Shown: one piece after another, positions 48,242 to 56,768 of the stretch | Position numbering within the stretch: the first letter of the stretch is position 1 | How the letters are laid out: every line of letters starts with the position of its first letter | Assembly (NCBI RefSeq): GCF_007183175.1 | Contig: NZ_AP019807.1 | Location: forward strand, 496,001 to 560,000 | DNA: 64,000 bases | Origin: Microbulbifer sp. GL-2 | GTDB lineage: Bacteria > Pseudomonadota > Gammaproteobacteria > Pseudomonadales > Cellvibrionaceae | Reading direction: 5' to 3' | Program-made: the position numbers and the translations under genes | The notes under the pieces: model-generated | Databases searched by the model: none | The model's input: the letters and a program-made list of their open reading frames with translations, nothing else | Told to the model about the DNA's origin: nothing

Positions 48242-48429
48242 CCGCCACAGTCTATGTACTCCCAACAACTCAAACTCAACGCGGTATCAAACGCCCAAAT
48301 AGTTGTACCGGGCCAATCGTTGCCGCAAATCATAAAGGCCGCAACACGGTATCAGCGCAGCCAAAACCTGCTTTGGCTCGACCTACACAGGGTGATGGCT
48401 GGCCTCCGTTTGGAGGTGATGCGGCATGA
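48238..48429 (+). CDS. small phage protein
   Basis: 63 residues, no recognised domain (Pro- and Gly-rich C-terminus). Supported by four-base ATGA overlaps with both neighbours. Confidence 0.6.
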   Translation: MTATVYVLPTTQTQRGIKRPNSCTGPIVAANHKGRNTVSAQPKPALARPTQGDGWPPFGGDAA

Positions 48430-48728
48430 GTAATTTCAGCCCAAAACAGAGCGTGGAAACCCTACTTACCATAGCCAACGGCTACTCCGGCGCTAGCGCA
48501 ATTGCTGCACAGGTATTGCTTTCGGCCTGGAATAGCAATGATTTCACGGTCCCCGTTGCCGAACTTGCTCTACTGGATGGGGATAACTATCAGCACGCGC
48601 TCAACGTAATTACCCTTCGCTATCAAGGTAAAGAACCCCAAAACGTCATTGCGCATGGCGAGAAAAAGTTTCGCAGTCTTTGTGTCGAATGGTCTCACCT
48701 TGAAACCCAAAGGAAGGGAGCAGCGTGA
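48426..48728 (+). CDS. phage early protein of unknown function
   Basis: 100 residues. Begins MSNFSPKQSVETLLTIANGY; helical, contains LLDGDNYQHALNVITLRYQ. No domain known to me. Its stop overlaps the next start as GTGA. Confidence 0.65.
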   Translation: MSNFSPKQSVETLLTIANGYSGASAIAAQVLLSAWNSNDFTVPVAELALLDGDNYQHALNVITLRYQGKEPQNVIAHGEKKFRSLCVEWSHLETQRKGAA

Positions 48729-48904
48729 ATCAGGCCCAGCAGCTCCCAAGAATACGCTGCCCTCTCTGTGGAAAACTCGCAGAGCCAGTATTTAACGGGA
48801 AGCTGTTATTACGCGGCTGGGCTTGCCAGCTCTGCAAGTACTGGGAGCCGGCAATAGGCCGGGAAAGAAAGTTCAAGAAAGTGGTAGGCACAGGCCATGA
48901 ATGA
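48725..48904 (+). CDS. small zinc-ribbon-like phage protein
   Basis: 59 residues from GTG. Two CxxC pairs, CPLCGK and CQLCKY, about 25 residues apart make a zinc ribbon. The start overlaps the previous stop (GTGA) and the end overlaps the next gene by eight bases. Confidence 0.65.
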   Translation: MNQAQQLPRIRCPLCGKLAEPVFNGKLLLRGWACQLCKYWEPAIGRERKFKKVVGTGHE

Positions 48905-49061
48905 ATTCTCCCAGCTGTTACAAATCACCCAAGACCTGATGGCCACGGTAGAAACCCAGCAGTTACAAATAGACGGCATGCGCGAGCAGATAGCCGCGCT
49001 CTCTGAAGCTATCCAAGGTCAGCCCCCAAAACAAACTGTGGATAACCAGGAGGCAGCGTGA
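48897..49061 (+). CDS. small coiled-coil phage protein
   Basis: 54 residues (MNEFSQLLQITQDLMATVE, then QIDGMREQIAALSEAI), heptad-like and probably a short coiled coil. Overlaps both neighbours (GTGA with the next). Confidence 0.6.
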   Translation: MNEFSQLLQITQDLMATVETQQLQIDGMREQIAALSEAIQGQPPKQTVDNQEAA

Positions 49062-49345
49062 AAAAGGAAAAACTATTCACAATCACTCAAGCCGCCCGAA
49101 CGCTGGAAATGGGTAGGAATAACCTGTTGAAACTGCTGCGCAATAATGACCTTTTGCACAGCCGTGAACCTATGCGTAACTCACCCACAAAGACCGAGGT
49201 AAAACAGGGGCTGTTAGTTGCAGAAAACGCTGAATACAACCGCGGCCCAGTTAAGGTCCCATACATTAATACCAAGGTTACATCCAAAGGCATGGTATGG
49301 ATTCGGGACTTAATCGAAAAAGGAACCATCCCCCGGGCCAGCTAA
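49058..49345 (+). CDS. KilAC/antirepressor-type DNA-binding protein
   Basis: 95 residues from GTG. The fold of phage antirepressor KilAC domains is suggested by FTITQAARTLEMGRNNLLKLLR (helix-turn-helix) and the ending VTSKGMVWIRDLI. It may modulate repression or replication. Confidence 0.75.
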   Translation: MKKEKLFTITQAARTLEMGRNNLLKLLRNNDLLHSREPMRNSPTKTEVKQGLLVAENAEYNRGPVKVPYINTKVTSKGMVWIRDLIEKGTIPRAS

Positions 49346-49434
49346 AGATTTAACCGCGCCCCGGCGCATTCAGCCAGAGGTAACCATCCTTGGGCTGCCG
49401 GTACGGAGCCCCTTTTTTTAAATGGGAGAATCCA

Positions 49435-49662
49435 ATGAAAAGGTATGCACTATTTTGCGGCAGTTATAACTTACTAATGGGTGGTGCTAAAGATTTCCGG
49501 CAATCAGCAGAAACCCTAAAAGAAGCGAAGGAAAAAGCAGAGCAAATTGCCAAAGAAAAACGCTTCAAATACTGGGTACAAATCTTCGATAAAGAAACCG
49601 ATACATTCACCAGCTATAGCATTGTTAATGGTGAACTAAAGGAACGAGCTTTACCTGAATAA
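49435..49662 (+). CDS. small phage protein of unknown function
   Basis: 75 residues from ATG 49435, with GGGAG 8 bases ahead. KRYALFCGSYNLLMGGAKDF and a charged helix (LKEAKEKAEQIAKEKRF) followed by a beta hairpin. No known domain. Confidence 0.65.
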   Translation: MKRYALFCGSYNLLMGGAKDFRQSAETLKEAKEKAEQIAKEKRFKYWVQIFDKETDTFTSYSIVNGELKERALPE

Positions 49663-49680
49663 GCCACGGAGGGCTGCCCT

Positions 49681-49926
49681 GTGGGTAAGCTAGTTAAAGG
49701 CACTACCTGGGCCAGAGAGCAATTTGAATTAGGCTCTCGCCCTGGTAGGGACAAAATCATTGAATGGATCACTGCCGAACATATCCCCGGCCAAATCATC
49801 GCCGGGGAACCCTATGTCGATGCCGACAAATTCGCCATACGCGATCACACCGGCAAAAGCCCAGCTCAGAATACCGCCATCAACGATGGCCAGCCTAAAA
49901 GCGGGCTAGACCTGCTGGCAGGCTAA
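49681..49926 (+). CDS. excisionase-like protein
   Basis: 81 residues from GTG. Begins LVKGTTWAREQFELGSRPGRD, then WITAEHIPGQIIAGEPYVD, the winged-helix pattern of phage excisionases (Exc/Xis family), which bend attachment-site DNA and direct integrase toward excision. It lies 35 bases ahead of the integrase gene. Confidence 0.8.
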   Translation: MGKLVKGTTWAREQFELGSRPGRDKIIEWITAEHIPGQIIAGEPYVDADKFAIRDHTGKSPAQNTAINDGQPKSGLDLLAG

Positions 49927-49961
49927 GAACAACACCAACAAAGCTGCAGTCGAGCAAGGAA

Positions 49962-51185
49962 ATGGCCAGACCCAGAAAGCCCCGCATGTGGGGCGACACT
50001 CTACTACCCGATAATCTCTACCCGGACCCACGGGGACGAGAGAACTATTGGCGCTACCGCCGCCCAGACCTTAGAGATAAAGTGTTCACAGCCTCGCTTG
50101 AAGACGCCATAAGAATGGCCGAGCAAGCCAATGCTCAACGCGGCAAGCAAGTAGTAAGAAAACCGATCAAGGTTCCAGATAGAGCAAGCTTTGCCTATCA
50201 CGCCATAGGCTATATAGAATGGCGAGTGGAGAATGACCCGCGTTTATCCAACAAAGCCAGCTGGCGCAACCGCTGTAACGCCCTAAAGCGGTTTGGCGAA
50301 GCTTTCGAGGCTATCCCCATACACAAAGCCAAACTGGCTGATTTACGCAAATGGTGGGAATCCCTTACCTACCATCAACAGCACGCACGCCGTGCAGAGC
50401 TTAATAAATTTTTTAATTACTTAATGGCAGAGGGTTTATGCAAACTCGATAGCAACCCCTTTACCACCGCAGATGACCGCCCTCGCCTACTGGAAAAAGG
50501 GAAGCCCACCAAGAAACGACAACGCCTCTCCCTTGAGGCCTACTGGGCTATCTATGAGAAAGCTGACGAGCTTGGTTATGAAGCACTTCAATTGGCCATG
50601 GGTATCAGTATGATCCTACCCATCAAAAACGGACACACCACTAAGCGCCGCGCTGATATCTGCGAGCTGCGTTTTGATAAGCATCTTCAGGGCAATCATC
50701 TACGTAAAACAATTAACAAGTCCGAAGCCCAACGAGATAGCCTCGCAGCCAGCCACTTAAGCTTTAACCTGACGACACATCAGCAGCTAGGCAAACTTAT
50801 TAGCCGGGCAAGAGAACTGAGCATTAGAAACTTTCGCTGCCCCTACCTACTGAGCCATATACCTAAGCAACGCCGGACGGGAAAAATTAAAGAGCATATT
50901 TGCCAGGTAATCCCCGACCGACTTAGCGATATGTTCACTGAAGTCCGCAACGCTACTGGCCTATATATCAGCCTACCCAAGAACCAAACTCCACCCAGTT
51001 TCCACGAAGTTCGAAGCCTCGCCTCTGACCGGTTTAAACGGATGGGATATAACGTGAAGGATGTACAACACCTAATGGCCCATACTGACGAGCGCGTTAC
51101 CCAAGCCTACCAAGCTGGGCATGGAATCGATTACGAAGAAATTGCTATTTACCTGGATGAGCAGGCAATCGGTCGAGAGTTTTAA
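49962..51185 (+). CDS. int: tyrosine integrase
   Basis: 407 residues. An N-terminal arm-binding region is followed by a SAM-like core-binding domain (about residues 70-170) and the catalytic domain with Arg in RRADICELRF, His and Arg in SFHEVRSLASDRFKR, a further His in LMAHTDERVTQ, and the nucleophile Tyr in QAYQAGHG. All catalytic residues are present, so it may still be active. It is the last gene of the rightward early operon and is followed by a terminator. Confidence 0.93.
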   Translation: MARPRKPRMWGDTLLPDNLYPDPRGRENYWRYRRPDLRDKVFTASLEDAIRMAEQANAQRGKQVVRKPIKVPDRASFAYHAIGYIEWRVENDPRLSNKASWRNRCNALKRFGEAFEAIPIHKAKLADLRKWWESLTYHQQHARRAELNKFFNYLMAEGLCKLDSNPFTTADDRPRLLEKGKPTKKRQRLSLEAYWAIYEKADELGYEALQLAMGISMILPIKNGHTTKRRADICELRFDKHLQGNHLRKTINKSEAQRDSLAASHLSFNLTTHQQLGKLISRARELSIRNFRCPYLLSHIPKQRRTGKIKEHICQVIPDRLSDMFTEVRNATGLYISLPKNQTPPSFHEVRSLASDRFKRMGYNVKDVQHLMAHTDERVTQAYQAGHGIDYEEIAIYLDEQAIGREF

Positions 51186-51208
51186 AAAAGGGCTAGAAAA
51201 GCCCTTTT
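51186..51208 (+). terminator. terminator after integrase
   Basis: Stem AAAAGGGCT/AGCCCTTTT right after the int stop codon. Confidence 0.8.
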
Positions 51209-51269
51209 AACAATTTCGGTACTCACTCAGCTCAAGGTATCAACCCAAGTTAGTACGAGCAGAGCGAAC

Positions 51270-51893
51270 TTACTCACCTTCTACGGTTAGAAGCTCAGCA
51301 CTGCCATCAACAACAGCAATCACCTGGTTATTACTGCAAGGATAGAGATTTATCTCATTGGAAAAGCTAGAGAGAATATGCTCAGCGGCATCCTTAAAAG
51401 GTTGATTTCCGTAGTGAGGTAATGGGTAGAAATCCACAAGGTTCAGCCCTTCATAAGACTCTAAACCCTTTACAGCATCGGCATTATCCATCTCCTGGAT
51501 ATACGCAATATTCGGTGAAAGTATGACAGAACCTGCCGACTCACCAATATACGTTTTACCGGATTTTACCTGCTCCAGTAGGATTTTATCTGCCCCACTC
51601 CGTCTGAGCTCTTGAAGCAGAAAAAACGTATTGCCGCCAGTCACATAAATGTATTCATTGTTCTTAAGTTTATTTTCAATCTCACTGATCGAGGCTGTGG
51701 ATATATCCAAGTTATCCACAGCAAGGCCCAACCTTTCGAAGGCCTGCCTTGCATCATTAACATAAAAATCAATCTCTTCTGGAATACTTGCAGTTGGAAT
51801 AAATGTAACTGTCTTCCCTTCAAGACCTTCCTCATACCTTCCAATTAAATCAGCAACCTCAGCGAGGTATGAGGTCAAAAACAGTTTGGTCAT
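51270..51893 (-). CDS. peptidase S51 (dipeptidase E-like)
   Basis: 207 residues of the class I glutamine-amidotransferase-like fold. The serine nucleophile elbow is YIGESAGSVI, VTGGNTFFLLQEL is the family's glycine turn, and the catalytic His is probably PLPHYGN. Known members cleave Asp-X dipeptides or cyanophycin. Here it lies between integrase and attachment site as cargo; it could be metabolic, or an effector working with the large ATPase, but nothing in the sequence proves a link. Confidence 0.85.
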   Translation of the reverse strand: MTKLFLTSYLAEVADLIGRYEEGLEGKTVTFIPTASIPEEIDFYVNDARQAFERLGLAVDNLDISTASISEIENKLKNNEYIYVTGGNTFFLLQELRRSGADKILLEQVKSGKTYIGESAGSVILSPNIAYIQEMDNADAVKGLESYEGLNLVDFYPLPHYGNQPFKDAAEHILSSFSNEINLYPCSNNQVIAVVDGSAELLTVEGE

Positions 51894-52206
51894 GTGTTTT
51901 AATCCCTTAACGTATAAATCTAATCAACTGTCCTTTGAGGAGAGCTGTAAAATCTTGTCGGAACTCAATAGAGGTAGAGCAACATATATTAAACTATCAG
52001 ATTATCGCTATCCACTGCACTATGCACTTAGACAACATACAAGGAAGATTAAAGATCGTATCTAACAGATAGGTTTCGATCGAAAAATTGGTATATTTAC
52101 CGAAGCACGTAAAACTATCAGCTTATATATCAACCTCTCATAAAACACCCTACTATTACAAGGTAGATAACTTTGCTTCAGACACACCAAATAATTATTC
52201 AACAAA
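51894..52206. other. intergenic region, nothing recognised
   Basis: About 310 AT-rich bases between the start of the S51 peptidase gene and the end of the ATPase gene. No ORF, hairpin with T-run or repeat seen. The peptidase promoter must be here. Confidence 0.4.
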
Positions 52207-54204
52207 CTAAACTATACCGAGCTTATGGAAAAATACTCGACTTCTCATTGAAGCATCCTTTAAAACCTTATCCCAGCCAATGACTTCAATATATAAATTT
52301 AAATTTTCATGCCACTTAAAGTAACCCAACCTATCTGGCATAGGTTTAAAATCCTTCTCTTCCTCTAGCCAGGACCTAACTTTTTTTGCCATATCACAAA
52401 CAACAAATCCATAAAATGGGGTATTCTCAGAAATCATAATTTCTCTACCCTGAGGAGTTCTAAAATCACCGGAACGAAGTCGCCTTACGTATCGCACGAC
52501 TTGTTGAACGGGATCCTCACGAGAAGATGGATTCACAAAATCATCACGCTGAGGCTTTTTAAACTCAAATATTGTGACCGGGTTTGTCGCTTCGTTTTCA
52601 CCCCGAAAAACAACTCTCTGATCGTACGCAAGAAGGTCTGGTCTATCTTGTCTTCCCTTCAGGGGTAAATCTGAAGAAAGGTACTCAGTAAAATTTAGCC
52701 TTTCATCTATCAGCCAAAGATTATGTTCTTCAAATAGAATTGAATCTGTGTCACCCCTCCTTGGAAAGATAATATCGTGAACCATACCTTCAGAAGAATA
52801 GCTACCATCATCTTCAAGCTGCAAACTTCTTTCAAACAGATCAATAACACTGCGCCTAAGAGCAACATAATGAGCAAGATCATTTTTAGCGGATCCAGAA
52901 ATCTTTCTCACCATGTCAGATGCTTTTTCTTTAAGGTCTGCAGGCTCACCTTTTTCCAAAATACTATTTACCTCAGCTCTGACCTGAATCTCTAGCTCAT
53001 ACTTTTTCTTTTGCAGTTTAGTTTCTATTTGTTCATCACTTGCATTATATGGCATATCAGTCAAATCAACTTCATTTAACACACTCATATGCCAAGGAGC
53101 TTTTTCCTGCACGTATTTATTTACTTTGGTTTTCTTTTTTTCATATCTAGCCTGAACCTCTGAGTTCACAGCTAACCGGGCTAACTCCGATGATTTTGTT
53201 TCAATATCAACCTGAGATATACCATAAATTGTATCGCTTTCTTTTTGAAATTCAAAACCACCACGTTCCAGAGATACATTCTTATCTAAGTATTCACTAA
53301 AAACGTATACCTTGAGGATAAAATTCTTTTCCACCAGCTCTTCGCCAGTAATCTTCCTATCAAAAAATTCATCAATAAACTCTGGAATATACTTATGTAG
53401 AGAAACACTTGTGACTTCTCTTCTATGCGCCACCAGACTAACTTTACTTGTTTGCCCTCTAGGCGAATAAAACTTAAACACCCTTGCTATAAAACACTCT
53501 TCTTTATTGTTACCTTTGATATTAAAGTTGCCACTCGCCTCCTTTATTTCATGTATTTTCCCTTGAGCTTCTACATACTCATTAAGGATAATCACTTCTG
53601 ACTCATCTTCTTCTCGAAGTACAATTTTTGGTGGGCATTTATCTTCACTAACGAAAAATGGCAACAACCGCTCAACCAAAATCCTTGCTATAGTTTGCAG
53701 CTTTTTCTCTGGAAATTTTTTTCTTTTGAAATTTACAAGTTTTATCTTGCTCCCTGTGTTATTTCGTTTAGATTTCTTAACTTTTTCATTTACAATTATT
53801 TCATACTCTTTCCCCATCTCGAAAAATCTATCGATCAGCTCCCCATCTTTATAGAATGTGCTTTCCACTTCCACATTTTCAAAATACTTCAAGCAAGTAA
53901 ATCGACCAAACCCCTTTCCTCCCTCCATTATTTTATGAGCCGAGTAAAAAGTATCAAAAGAGTCACGATTTTTATTAGTAAAACCTATACCATTATCAAC
54001 AATTTCAAATCCCTCTATTTCTGATACTGAATCAACTAGGTCAGCCTGACAATCTCGCTTTACCGTAATATCTATGATGCCATTACTTATTTTTTTTGAT
54101 TCAACTGCTTGAATCGCATTGACTACGACTTCCACAATGGGTGTATAAACACTAGTCCCCGCACGAATATTATCTATGGCTCTTTTTATATTGACGTTAC
54201 TCAT
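52207..54204 (-). CDS. GHKL ATPase with C-terminal PD-(D/E)xK-like nuclease domain
   Basis: 665 residues. The N-terminal third is a GHKL (Hsp90/MutL/gyrase-B type) ATPase: Glu25 and Asn29 in VEVVVNAIQA, the ATP-binding DNGIGF at 70-75, and the glycine lid GGKGFGRF at 95-102. A middle transducer-like part and a long helical, charged region (about 360-450) follow. The last ~150 residues hold RPDLLAY, then FEFKKP some 20 residues later, and QQVVRYVRRL, matching the D...ExK plus QxxxY pattern of PD-(D/E)xK nucleases. The start ATG follows an AT-rich leader. Position between integrase and attachment site, and strong AT bias, point to horizontally acquired cargo, probably a one-gene anti-phage system. 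Function not proven. Confidence 0.75.
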   Translation of the reverse strand: MSNVNIKRAIDNIRAGTSVYTPIVEVVVNAIQAVESKKISNGIIDITVKRDCQADLVDSVSEIEGFEIVDNGIGFTNKNRDSFDTFYSAHKIMEGGKGFGRFTCLKYFENVEVESTFYKDGELIDRFFEMGKEYEIIVNEKVKKSKRNNTGSKIKLVNFKRKKFPEKKLQTIARILVERLLPFFVSEDKCPPKIVLREEDESEVIILNEYVEAQGKIHEIKEASGNFNIKGNNKEECFIARVFKFYSPRGQTSKVSLVAHRREVTSVSLHKYIPEFIDEFFDRKITGEELVEKNFILKVYVFSEYLDKNVSLERGGFEFQKESDTIYGISQVDIETKSSELARLAVNSEVQARYEKKKTKVNKYVQEKAPWHMSVLNEVDLTDMPYNASDEQIETKLQKKKYELEIQVRAEVNSILEKGEPADLKEKASDMVRKISGSAKNDLAHYVALRRSVIDLFERSLQLEDDGSYSSEGMVHDIIFPRRGDTDSILFEEHNLWLIDERLNFTEYLSSDLPLKGRQDRPDLLAYDQRVVFRGENEATNPVTIFEFKKPQRDDFVNPSSREDPVQQVVRYVRRLRSGDFRTPQGREIMISENTPFYGFVVCDMAKKVRSWLEEEKDFKPMPDRLGYFKWHENLNLYIEVIGWDKVLKDASMRSRVFFHKLGIV

Positions 54205-54700
54205 GATAATCCTTTATCTATAGCGCTGGCTGTGCCTAGAAGTTAAGCTTGGAGAAGTATCTTTATATCACCTTACTCAACATCCTCAAGCTCCAAAATG
54301 GAAATAATCTAAGTAAGTCATTTAGCCGTTTTTAATTAGCACAAAGGTACTTCTTGAGTAAAGTTAGTCTTCTCAAAACCAAAGTTTTTACTGCTTTCAT
54401 CTCTTCTGATCGTAATTTAAAAGCCAATAGACCAGAGCTTTTTAGAGGTAGACCAAGTTACTTTTGACCTAGTTTTAAGGGCGCAGAGGGAAGCTCTAAG
54501 AAGAATCAAGCCTAGCAATCTGCCTAGAGTAAAGAGGCAACAGAAATAGAATCTTGATAGATAGGAATTTTAGACGAAAAAAAAGAGCCTAAAAGGCCCT
54601 TTTTTTCATCCCCGCAAGTTTGTGTGCGGGTTTATGTACAGTTTATGTACACTTTACAGAAGTCAATTTCTCTTCTTCTACAACCCCTTGATAAGCAAGG
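54205..54700. other. intergenic region with hairpins beside the attachment site
   Basis: No supported gene. Contains a hairpin with T-run at 54577-54606 (stem near AGAGCCT/AGGCCCT, then six T) and a second perfect hairpin CCCGCA/TGCGGG at 54611-54630, then a short direct repeat GTTTATGTACA / GTTTATGTACA. Confidence 0.5.
54577..54606 (+). terminator. possible rho-independent terminator
   Basis: Hairpin with one mismatched pair followed by six T; no clear gene ends here on the plus strand, so its partner is unknown. Confidence 0.5.
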
Positions 54701-54706
54701 GAAATT

Positions 54707-54740
54707 TGGTGGAGCTAAGCGGGATCGAACCGCTGACCTC
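54707..54740 (-). repeat. displaced 3' end of tRNA-Ala, attachment-site core
   Basis: On the minus strand the sequence runs GAGGTC, then the T arm AGCGGTTCGATCCCGCT, and ends TAGCTCCACCA, the 3' part of a bacterial tRNA-Ala (GGC type) including CCA. The 5' half is absent: the sequence beyond 54740 does not fold as a tRNA. Such a fragment is what integration of a phage or island at a tRNA 3' end leaves behind. The intact tRNA should lie right of this window if orientation follows the usual rule. Confidence 0.85.
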
Positions 54741-54821
54741 AACACTGCCAGCATTCACCATACACAAATGTAACCCATTGATTTTAATCAGAAAATATAT
54801 TGTTTTGCACTGCAAGCTATC

Positions 54822-55211
54822 TCACTTTTGGCGGTGATAGCGCACTGATGCCTTGACGACTCCCTCCACAATCAGCTCCTGCCCCTCCCAGACTGGTATA
54901 GGCCGATACCGGCCATTCGCAGATAGCAGCCGTCCTCGCTTGAGATCCAGGATCTTGCAGGTTAATTGGCCATCCAGGGCCACCACAACCACATCGCCAT
55001 GGGCAGGGGTCAACGAGCGATCGACTATCAACAGATCCTTATCGAAGATGCCCAGCCCCATCATAGAATCCCCATTCGCCCGCGCCATAAACGTTGCCGC
55101 AGGCTTGGTGATCAGGTGCTCATCCAGGCTTAGGGCCGCCTCCTTGTGGTCATCAGCGGGTGAAGGGAAGCCACAGGAAACGCCGTGGCCAAAGAGTGGG
55201 GAAAGCTCCAT
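54822..55211 (-). CDS. umuD: UmuD-like S24 protein
   Basis: About 129 residues from ATG 55211. The self-cleavage site CGFPSPADDH matches UmuD (cut between Cys and Gly). The catalytic Ser is in RANGDSMMG and the Lys in LTCKILD. UmuD' is the accessory subunit of error-prone polymerase V after RecA-stimulated cleavage. No umuC follows; the gene ends just 80 bases from the tRNA-Ala fragment. A LexA box precedes it. Confidence 0.88.
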   Translation of the reverse strand: MELSPLFGHGVSCGFPSPADDHKEAALSLDEHLITKPAATFMARANGDSMMGLGIFDKDLLIVDRSLTPAHGDVVVVALDGQLTCKILDLKRGRLLSANGRYRPIPVWEGQELIVEGVVKASVRYHRQK

Positions 55212-55226
55212 ACTGGGATACCTAAA

Positions 55227-55246
55227 TACTGTATATATATACAGTT
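55227..55246. promoter_or_regulatory. LexA (SOS) box
   Basis: TACTGTATATATATACAGTT: CTGT-N8-ACAG with the alternating TA spacer of strong E. coli-type LexA sites. It lies 15 bases before the umuD start, where bound LexA would block transcription. Confidence 0.9.
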
Positions 55247-55328
55247 TATTGCTACAGGCAGCCAATAGACAAGGGGAATGAGTGACTATGAGGCCGGCAC
55301 CACTCACGGCACCGGCTCTGCAAAGCAG

Positions 55329-55538
55329 TCAGGCTGCCTCTTCAATTGCAGGTCCTCCCCCTGGGTTCTTTTGCTCATAAGCGAAGATAACGCCTTGAAG
55401 CACCTGCCCTACCTCCTCGCCAATAAGCTGCAGCAAGGCTTTACGGGCCGGCTGATTCGGACAATCCGCAACCCACTCCAGGCCGGCACATAGATTGTTG
55501 ATGTGGTGAAGTTGTTGTATATGAGCAGTCATTGGCAT
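55329..55538 (-). CDS. small protein of unknown function
   Basis: 69 residues with a strong RBS (AGGAGGT, six bases before ATG). Helical (HIQQLHHINNLCAGLEWV, ALLQLIGEEVGQVLQGVI). No known domain. Divergent from the XRE regulator gene. Confidence 0.65.
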   Translation of the reverse strand: MPMTAHIQQLHHINNLCAGLEWVADCPNQPARKALLQLIGEEVGQVLQGVIFAYEQKNPGGGPAIEEAA

Positions 55539-55784
55539 GGTCCACCTCCTGTAGGAACTACAAAACCCTCACAGCTACAAAAGAACTAAGTAGCAGCGGC
55601 TTGTCACCGTTGAGTCCATTCAGTGCTTTATTCGGGCCTTTGGCGACAAACATCCCAAAGCTACTAGCTAAATCACAGTTCTTAAATAGATATTCTGGAT
55701 TATTTCTAATTTAGCAATGCAAAATGCTGCAGGATTTCTAAAATCGAAATTTATGGGATTACGTGAGGATACGGCAGATAGTTG

Positions 55785-56123
55785 ATGTTTGAGCCAGGCA
55801 CACTGGGCAAGCGCCTGCGCGAAGCAAGGAAACGGGAAAGGATGACGGGGGCACAGCTGAGCCAAAAGCTGGGGCTTACACCCTCGCAGATTTCGAAAAT
55901 GGAAACAGGGGCTCAGCGCATTCCAGCAGAGCTGTTGCCGATATGGTGCGAGGCGGTGGGTATCACTCTAGCAGATGTGTACGGAGTGGAACTAAGGCAC
56001 CACTTTGCACAGATTCCATTCCCACCATTGATAGCACGATTCTACACACAGCTGCCCCCAACGTTTCAGCTCTTAATCCATCGCACTATCGAAAATGCGT
56101 ACCAATTATGGAAGAAGCTCTGA
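55785..56123 (+). CDS. XRE-family regulator
   Basis: 112 residues from ATG 55785. The helix-turn-helix is LGKRLREARKRERMTGAQLSQKLGLTPS (read in two parts) continuing QISKMETGAQRIP. The C-terminal part (FYTQLPPTFQLLIHRTIENA) is a short helical tail. Probably regulates the small divergent gene or the accessory genes nearby. Confidence 0.85.
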   Translation: MFEPGTLGKRLREARKRERMTGAQLSQKLGLTPSQISKMETGAQRIPAELLPIWCEAVGITLADVYGVELRHHFAQIPFPPLIARFYTQLPPTFQLLIHRTIENAYQLWKKL

Positions 56124-56303
56124 TAAATACCAAATAAAGCTTTGGGTTTCTACTGGTAGATTTGATCGCCAGAAGGATAGTGATTAGACTCTCCGGCTAA
56201 TGGACTTTCATCTTGCTTGACTCTTACCTTTACTGAGGGCGTACGCAGATCGCACACTAAGACCTAAGGAGTCAAGGAAGCGCCTAATATTTTTGAGGGA
56301 AAC

Positions 56304-56768
56304 ATGGAGCAGTTTCGAATCATTCAAGACATAAGAGAGTATGTTAAGAGCCTCGAAGGCTTCTTTGCACGTCCAACAATGAGGGGAGAACATCCCACCT
56401 TATACATGGACGATAAGCAGGGAAAAACCTATAACAACATACGAGAAAAAGACTACCTATTTTCTCAGTGCAAACAGTGGGTATTACCTCACCCACAGAT
56501 GGGACTATCATTTTCTGCGCGCTGGCAACACCTAAAAGATAAGTACAAGCTGAAGAAAAAGTGGTCCGATGGAAATCCCGTCGATGTTTATTGGGTTATT
56601 GAAAACTGCCATGTCCCCAAAGGCTTAAAGTTTGTCATAGACGAGAAAGACCGAGAACACGCCTTTCTCACTGTAGATGAAAAAATGACTGCCACGCAAT
56701 TAAGAACAAAACTGATGGAGTTGGCAGATAGAATGTCTGTCATAAGGGAGGTGCAAGACGCTTTATGA
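56304..56768 (+). CDS. unknown protein, possibly a Tse2-like toxin
   Basis: 154 residues. No strong family call. The middle and end (GLSFSARW, then YWVIENCHVPKGLKFVID, and HAFLTVDEKMTATQLRTKL) follow the order seen in Tse2-type ADP-ribosyltransferase-fold toxins, where a W-x-I-P-x-G-x-x-L-P-x-G-L stretch precedes an H-Y-T-I segment. That is my reading by eye. The four-base overlap with the following small acidic protein gene is what a toxin-immunity pair would show. Confidence 0.45.
   Translation: MEQFRIIQDIREYVKSLEGFFARPTMRGEHPTLYMDDKQGKTYNNIREKDYLFSQCKQWVLPHPQMGLSFSARWQHLKDKYKLKKKWSDGNPVDVYWVIENCHVPKGLKFVIDEKDREHAFLTVDEKMTATQLRTKLMELADRMSVIREVQDAL

Noticed and set aside
54622..54837. Plus-strand 71-codon frame across the tRNA-Ala fragment
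   Set aside because: Its middle (ELSGIEPLTS) is the well-known false translation of a tRNA 3' end; no RBS.
55532..55714. 60-codon plus-strand frame beside the XRE regulator
   Set aside because: Overlaps the strong RBS and start of the opposite-strand small gene and has no RBS of its own.
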